Below are positions 6,196 through 9,968 of a DNA stretch of 9,968 nt, piece after piece (position 1 is the stretch's first letter; each line of letters begins with the position of its first letter). Location: positions 1 through 9,968 of the forward strand of contig CAMDNZ010000079.1 in assembly GCA_945903445.1 (NCBI GenBank), in the 5' to 3' direction. The stretch comes from Bordetella parapertussis (GTDB lineage Bacteria > Pseudomonadota > Gammaproteobacteria > Burkholderiales > Burkholderiaceae_B). The notes beneath the pieces are model-generated. The model had not been told where the DNA came from. It made no database searches and saw only the letters and a program-made list of their open reading frames with translations. The translations under genes and the position numbers were made by a program.

Positions 6196-7128
6196 GTGCC
6201 TCACGTGCAATCCGTCATATCAGTTCAAAATCTATCCAAACGCTATCCCGATGGCTTTCAAGCCTTACGACAGGTTAATCTCGACATCGCGAAAGGCGAG
6301 ATTTTCGCCTTGCTCGGGCATAACGGCGCGGGTAAGACCACCCTGATCAGCATCATTTGCGGCATCGTCAACCTAAGCGAAGGCCGAGTGCTGGCCAACG
6401 GCCATGACGTGGTCAGCGATTTTCGTGCTGCTCGCAGTGCGATTGGCCTGGTACCGCAAGAACTGTTCACCGATGGTTTCGAAAGCGTGTGGAATACCGT
6501 GTCGTTCAGCCGAGGCTTGTTCGGTAAGGCACCCGATCCGGCCTACATCGAACGAATCCTGCGCGATTTATCTCTGTGGGACAAGAAAGACAGCCGGATT
6601 CAGGCTTTGTCGGGTGGCATGAAGCGCCGTGTGATGATCGCTAAAGCCTTGTCGCATGAGCCCGATATCTTGTTTCTGGACGAACCGACTGCAGGGGTCG
6701 ATGTCGAGCTGCGCAAGGGCATGTGGGACATGGTGCGTCGCCTGCGCGATCGGGGCGTCACCATCGTGCTCACCACGCACTACATTGAAGAAGCGCAGGA
6801 AATGGCCGATCGTGTGGGTGTGATTCGGGGCGGCGAAATCGTTCTGGTCGAAGACAAACTGGCATTGATGAACCGTTTAGGTAAACGGCATCTGTTGCTG
6901 ACGTTGAGGCAACCGCTTGCCGGACTGCCGGATGGCTTGCATGGCTGGCCGGTGCATCTGGCCGACGAGGGCGCGACGCTGGTCTATACCTACGAAGAGC
7001 GCGAAGGCGCGGCCGACATTGCCGGGCTGTTGCGCCGGGTGGATCAGGCGGGGGTCGAGTTCAGCGATATCAAGTCGTCGGAAAGCTCGCTCGAGGAAAT
7101 CTTTGTCAGTCTGGTGAAAAAGTCATGA
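6196..7128 (+). CDS. yadG: ABC exporter ATP-binding protein, YadG type
   Basis: This is the cytoplasmic ATPase subunit that would drive the permease encoded next. The 310 residues contain a complete nucleotide-binding domain: Walker A GHNGAGKTT (41-49), Q-loop VPQE (Gln88), signature LSGGMKRR (138-145), Walker B LFLDEP with Glu163, D-loop AGVD, and switch His195 in TTHYIEEA. The C-terminal part ends LEEIFVSLVKKS, matching E. coli YadG in layout and length (about 308). The start is a GTG at 6196 with no clear SD; another GTG three codons later (6205) is equally possible. Its TGA overlaps the downstream ATG (ATGA), indicating translational coupling. The YadGH substrate is not established. Confidence 0.94.
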   Translation: MPHVQSVISVQNLSKRYPDGFQALRQVNLDIAKGEIFALLGHNGAGKTTLISIICGIVNLSEGRVLANGHDVVSDFRAARSAIGLVPQELFTDGFESVWNTVSFSRGLFGKAPDPAYIERILRDLSLWDKKDSRIQALSGGMKRRVMIAKALSHEPDILFLDEPTAGVDVELRKGMWDMVRRLRDRGVTIVLTTHYIEEAQEMADRVGVIRGGEIVLVEDKLALMNRLGKRHLLLTLRQPLAGLPDGLHGWPVHLADEGATLVYTYEEREGAADIAGLLRRVDQAGVEFSDIKSSESSLEEIFVSLVKKS

Positions 7129-7889
7129 TCAATTTCTACGCCGTACGCGCTATTTATGCGTTCGAAATGGCGCGTATGAAGCGCACCTTGATGCAAAGCG
7201 TTGCGTCGCCCGTGATGTCTACGGCCTTGTATTTCGTGGTGTTCGGTTCGGCCATCGGTCGGCATATGGTGCAGGTCGATGGCGTGAGTTATGGCGCTTT
7301 CATCGTGCCCGGCATGATCATGTTGGCACTGCTGACGCAAAGCATTTCCAACGCCTCCTTCGGTATTTATATGCCGCGTTATTCAGGTGCGATTTACGAG
7401 GTGTTGTCGGCGCCGATTTCTTGGATCGAAGTGGTGTTGGGGTATGTGGGCGGCGCGGCCAGCAAGTCAATCATTCTGGGCTTGATCATGTTCGCCACCT
7501 CGCATCTGTTCGTCACGTACGAGGTCATGCATCCGATCTGGGCCTTGCTGTTCCTGATACTGACGTCGATCACGTTCAGTCTGTTCGGATTCATCATTGG
7601 CGTGTGGGCCGACAGCTTCGAGAAATTGCAGATCGTGCCCTTGATGGTGATCACGCCGCTGGCGTTTCTGGGCGGCAGCTTCTATTCGATCGGTATGTTG
7701 TCGCCCTTCTGGCAGACGGTGTCCTTGTTTAACCCTGTGGTGTATTTGATCAGTGGATTTCGTTGGAGCTTTTTCGGCACCGCCGACGTCGGCATCGAGG
7801 TGAGCGTGGGGATGACGCTGGTGTTTCTGGTGGCATGCCTGCTGACGATTCGCTGGATATTCACGACGGGGTACCGTCTCAAACAGTAG
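7125..7889 (+). CDS. yadH: ABC-2 type permease, YadH type
   Basis: This is the membrane subunit of the exporter. The 254 residues have about six transmembrane helices and the ABC-2 signatures expected for YadH: ALYFVVFGSAIG (34-45), SYGAFIVPGMIML (55-67), EVLSAPIS (91-98), and TPLAFLGGSFYSIGMLSPFW followed by NPVVYLISGFRWSFFG near the C-terminus. Length agrees with E. coli YadH (256). It starts within the stop codon of the ATPase gene, so the two subunits are made together as a half-transporter pair. Its 3' end overlaps the convergent dsdC-like pseudogene by 11 bp. In many betaproteobacteria a similar pair is followed by bolA, murA and hisG; those genes are not here. Confidence 0.94.
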   Translation: MINFYAVRAIYAFEMARMKRTLMQSVASPVMSTALYFVVFGSAIGRHMVQVDGVSYGAFIVPGMIMLALLTQSISNASFGIYMPRYSGAIYEVLSAPISWIEVVLGYVGGAASKSIILGLIMFATSHLFVTYEVMHPIWALLFLILTSITFSLFGFIIGVWADSFEKLQIVPLMVITPLAFLGGSFYSIGMLSPFWQTVSLFNPVVYLISGFRWSFFGTADVGIEVSVGMTLVFLVACLLTIRWIFTTGYRLKQ

Positions 7890-8468
7890 TCGTGGTGAGG
7901 AATGCGGCGCAGGCGGCGCGCGACCACTGCGTGAAGCTGCGCAATCGATGATCCTTTTCGTGCGCAGTCAGCAGCACGTAACGGCCGGGTGACAGCGCGC
8001 GCACCGGACTCGCGGGCACGAGCGTACGCGACTTCAGATCGTCGACCATCAAGGCCATGCGACCCATGGCGACGCCTTGATGGTTGCGTGCAGCGGTTAA
8101 GCTCAACATCGATAGATTGAACGCCTGCCCCGCTGGCACGGCCTCGGGTTGCGTCACCCCAGCGGCCGCCGCCCAGGTTTGCCATTCGATGCGTGCGGGC
8201 GCGCCGTCCCAGGGGGCCTCGTCGTGCAGCACCGGCGTGCTCGCCAGCCGACCGGTATCCAGGCTGCCGTACTGCGTTCGGTGAGCGCCAGGCCGCGTGG
8301 CAGGCGACTGAACAGTGCGACACCGAGATCGTCTTCCAAGTGACGAATATGCTGACTGATCGCGCCGGGTGTCAGATGCAGCTCGGCGGCAGCGCGGGTG
8401 AAATGGCAGTGGCGCGCGGCGACATCGAAACACCTCAGAGCGGCCAGCATGGAAGTCGATAAGATCAT
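7879..8468 (-). pseudogene. dsdC: dsdC-like LysR regulator, disrupted by internal deletion and frame change
   Basis: The two halves of a LysR regulator lie in different frames. From the ATG at 8468 (or 8450), about 64 codons encode an intact winged HTH (LRCFDVAARHCHFTRAAAEL, then LEDDLGVALFSRLPRGLALTE, ending near 8277). Another frame then resumes at about 8274 with QYGSLDTGRLASTPVLHDEA and runs 131 codons to a TGA at 7879. This second half carries EWQTWAAAAGV and AARNHQGVAMGR, which match the E. coli DsdC C-terminal region. About 110 residues of the linker and first effector lobe are absent compared with a normal 300-residue regulator, so a single sequencing indel cannot explain it. Its position, divergent from dsdA, is that of dsdC in E. 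coli. No dimerising, D-serine-responsive activator should be made, though a truncated HTH peptide could be. Confidence 0.85.
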
Positions 8469-8473
8469 GACGG

Positions 8474-8489
8474 TTAGTTTAACTAAACT
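8474..8489. promoter_or_regulatory. LysR-type operator candidate in the dsdC-dsdA intergenic region
   Basis: AGTTTA-AC-TAAACT (8476-8489) is a perfect inverted repeat with 6-bp arms. TTAGTTTAACTAA (8474-8486) fits the T-N11-A pattern of LysR binding sites. It lies 5 bp upstream of the dsdC-like start at 8468 and about 82 bp upstream of dsdA, a normal place for divergent control. The site is preserved although the regulator is broken. Confidence 0.55.
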
Positions 8490-8570
8490 GATCATCACCA
8501 CGTATCGTTTGCGATCCCTGTCTCATTGAAGAAGAATGGGATCGTTATTTATTGAGTGGAGTGTCTTTTC

Positions 8571-9875
8571 ATGGCCTTGCCCGATGCGCTGCTGCATACT
8601 TTGCGCACGAAGAAAGGAATACTATGGGTAAACCCTGAGTATCGACCCGATTCGCAAGGAAACGGGCCTGCCGACCAGACGCCGCAGGATGCGCAGGCCC
8701 GTTTGCTGCGCCATCGCGCAGTGCTGGCGCGTGTGTTCCCTGAATTACAAGCCAGCGACGGCGTGGTCGATTCGCCTTTGACGGCGATTCCCACCTTGCA
8801 GTGCGCACTGGATTCCCACGCGAGGGCGGGCCAGTGGTTTCTCAAAGGCGACCATGCCTTGCCGGTGGCCGGATCGGTCAAGGCTCGGGGGGGCTTTCAC
8901 GAAGTGCTGTCACTGGCCGAGCGCTTGCTGGCCCGGTACGCCGCAAGGCCCGACGGCAGCGTGCACGAGCTCGACTCTGCCGAGGCGCGGACGCTGTTCT
9001 CGCGCTATACCGTGGCAGTGGGCAGCACCGGCAACCTGGGCTTGGGCATTGGGACGATCTCTGCCGCACTCGGTTTTCGTGCGGTGGTGCATATGTCGGC
9101 CGATGCCAAGCAATGGAAGAAAGATCGCCTGCGTCAGCGCGGCACCGAAGTCGTCGAGCATGCCGGCGACTACGCCCGTGCCGTCGAGGCCGGACGCCAG
9201 GTGGCCGAGGCCGATCCGAATGCTTATTTCGTCGATGACGAGCACTCCGTCGCCCTGTTTCTAGGCTATGCCGCTGCCGCCTTCGAGTTGCAGGCGCAGC
9301 TTGCTCGAGCCGGGCGACCCGTGGACGCCGGGCATCCGCTGTTCGTCTATTTGCCTTGCGGTGTCGGGGGCGCACCAGGGGGCATCGCCTATGGCCTGAA
9401 GCAGTGTTTCGGATCTCATGTGCATTGCTTCTTCGCCGAGCCCGTCGCGTCGCCTTGCATGTTGGTGCAGCTCGCGAGCGGCAGCGATACACCCCTGTCG
9501 GTCTACGACATTGGCTTGGATAATCGCACCGAGGCCGACGGTCTGGCGGTCGGGCTGGCCTCGCCGCTGGTCGCGCCGATGATGCGTTCGTTGCTGGCAG
9601 GTGTGTTCACGGTGGAAGACGACGATCTGTTTCGTTGGATTCATACCTTGGCGCAAACCGAGCAGGTGCTGATCGAGCCTTCGGCAGCTGCCGGTTTCGC
9701 GGGCCCTGGCGCGTTGCAAGGCAGTGCCGCCGGCCGGGATTTTCTCGCCGCGCATGGCTTGACCCAGTGCTTGGGGCAGGCCACGCACGTCGTGTGGAGT
9801 ACGGGAGGCTCGCTGGTGCCCCCCGAGGAACATGCCCGCTTCCAGGCGCATGGGCAGGCATTGGCCACCGCCTGA
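8571..9875 (+). CDS. dsdA: D-serine ammonia-lyase (D-serine dehydratase)
   Basis: DsdA is a PLP enzyme converting D-serine to pyruvate and ammonia in the cytoplasm, allowing D-serine detoxification and use. The 434-residue product is collinear with E. coli DsdA (442). It has FLKGDHALPVAGSVKARGG (90-108) with the PLP lysine at 104, the cofactor phosphate/asparagine loop VGSTGNLGLGIG (150-161), HMSADAKQWKK (174-184), VDDEHS (221-226), LPCGVGGAPGG (260-270), CFFAEPVASPCML, and WSTGG (409-413). The start ATG at 8571 has TGGAG about 9 nt upstream; a GTG five codons earlier is less likely. No key residue is missing. It is divergent from a broken dsdC-like gene and is followed after 33 bp by a probable amidase gene on the same strand. 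No dsdX-type permease is present in the window. Confidence 0.96.
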   Translation: MALPDALLHTLRTKKGILWVNPEYRPDSQGNGPADQTPQDAQARLLRHRAVLARVFPELQASDGVVDSPLTAIPTLQCALDSHARAGQWFLKGDHALPVAGSVKARGGFHEVLSLAERLLARYAARPDGSVHELDSAEARTLFSRYTVAVGSTGNLGLGIGTISAALGFRAVVHMSADAKQWKKDRLRQRGTEVVEHAGDYARAVEAGRQVAEADPNAYFVDDEHSVALFLGYAAAAFELQAQLARAGRPVDAGHPLFVYLPCGVGGAPGGIAYGLKQCFGSHVHCFFAEPVASPCMLVQLASGSDTPLSVYDIGLDNRTEADGLAVGLASPLVAPMMRSLLAGVFTVEDDDLFRWIHTLAQTEQVLIEPSAAAGFAGPGALQGSAAGRDFLAAHGLTQCLGQATHVVWSTGGSLVPPEEHARFQAHGQALATA

Positions 9876-9908
9876 TTTCGGCTTTTTTCTTTTCTGACTA
9901 GGATGATC

Positions 9909-9968
9909 ATGACCGACACCGAGTTGACCTCTCTCTCCGCTGTTGAATTGCGTCGCCGTATCGGTGCG
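9909..9968 (+). CDS. Probable amidase, N-terminus only (runs off window)
   Basis: Twenty codons are visible, MTDTELTSLSAVELRRRIGA, from the ATG at 9909; AGGA at 9900-9903 gives a good SD with 5-nt spacing. An in-frame ATG at 9903 overlaps that SD and is less likely. The L(T/S)xLSAVELRRRI opening is characteristic of amidase-signature-family enzymes, which hydrolyse C-N amide bonds with a Ser-Ser-Lys triad. The catalytic region is outside the window. The 33-bp gap after dsdA suggests co-transcription, so it may act on an amide releasing or related to D-amino acids, which is speculation. Confidence 0.6.
   Translation, partial: MTDTELTSLSAVELRRRIGA

Noticed and set aside
8878..9492. 204-codon reverse open frame opposite dsdA
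   Set aside because: Arg-rich, without domain features, and entirely antisense to a well-conserved dsdA.
9876..9908. T-rich stretch after dsdA as an intrinsic terminator
   Set aside because: There is no stable GC stem before the T-run, and the next gene starts only 33 bp later on the same strand.

Overview
The window looks like a chromosomal segment of a betaproteobacterium, most likely Burkholderiales and plausibly Alcaligenaceae (Bordetella/Achromobacter relatives). The basis is high GC content and the overall style of the SerS, OpgC-type, YadGH-type, D-serine dehydratase and LysR proteins; this is an inference, not a database result. It carries one essential housekeeping gene (serS) and a mosaic of envelope, transport and amino-acid catabolism genes, with a mobile-element edge on the left and one decayed regulator on the right.

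Layout: (1) 1-146: 5' end of an IS481-like transposase reading leftward, and the probable terminal end of that insertion sequence. (2) 261-1589: serS, forward. (3) 1713-3970: a leftward-reading block holding a signal-peptide-bearing Pro/Tyr-rich, His/Gly-tailed secreted protein, a complete LysR regulator, a tiny single-pass membrane protein ending only 4 bp before that LysR, and a small ribbon-helix-helix-like protein. (4) 4090-6056: a secreted SGNH hydrolase (forward) and an OpgC-type polytopic membrane protein (reverse), convergent with a 172-bp overlap of their coding ends. (5) 6196-7889: a YadG/YadH-type ABC-2 exporter pair with ATGA stop/start overlap. (6) 7879-9968: a D-serine catabolism locus consisting of a dsdC-like LysR gene broken by an internal deletion plus frame change, a palindromic operator-like site, an intact divergent dsdA (D-serine ammonia-lyase) and the first 20 codons of a probable amidase.

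How the genes relate: the convergent SGNH hydrolase/OpgC pair suggests envelope polysaccharide or glucan acyl modification, but this is inferred only from family and position. The dsdC/dsdA arrangement copies the divergent regulator-enzyme layout known from E. coli, except that the regulator is missing about 110 codons of its effector domain. Several unannotated inverted repeats stand out: a 46-nt imperfect palindrome in the opgC-yadG divergent region, a 44-nt hairpin abutting the LysR stop codon, a 14-bp perfect GC-alternating palindrome before the SGNH hydrolase, and the dsd operator. I found no tRNA, rRNA, CRISPR array or phage gene, and no clearly new multi-gene system. No stretch longer than 300 bases lacks a gene.
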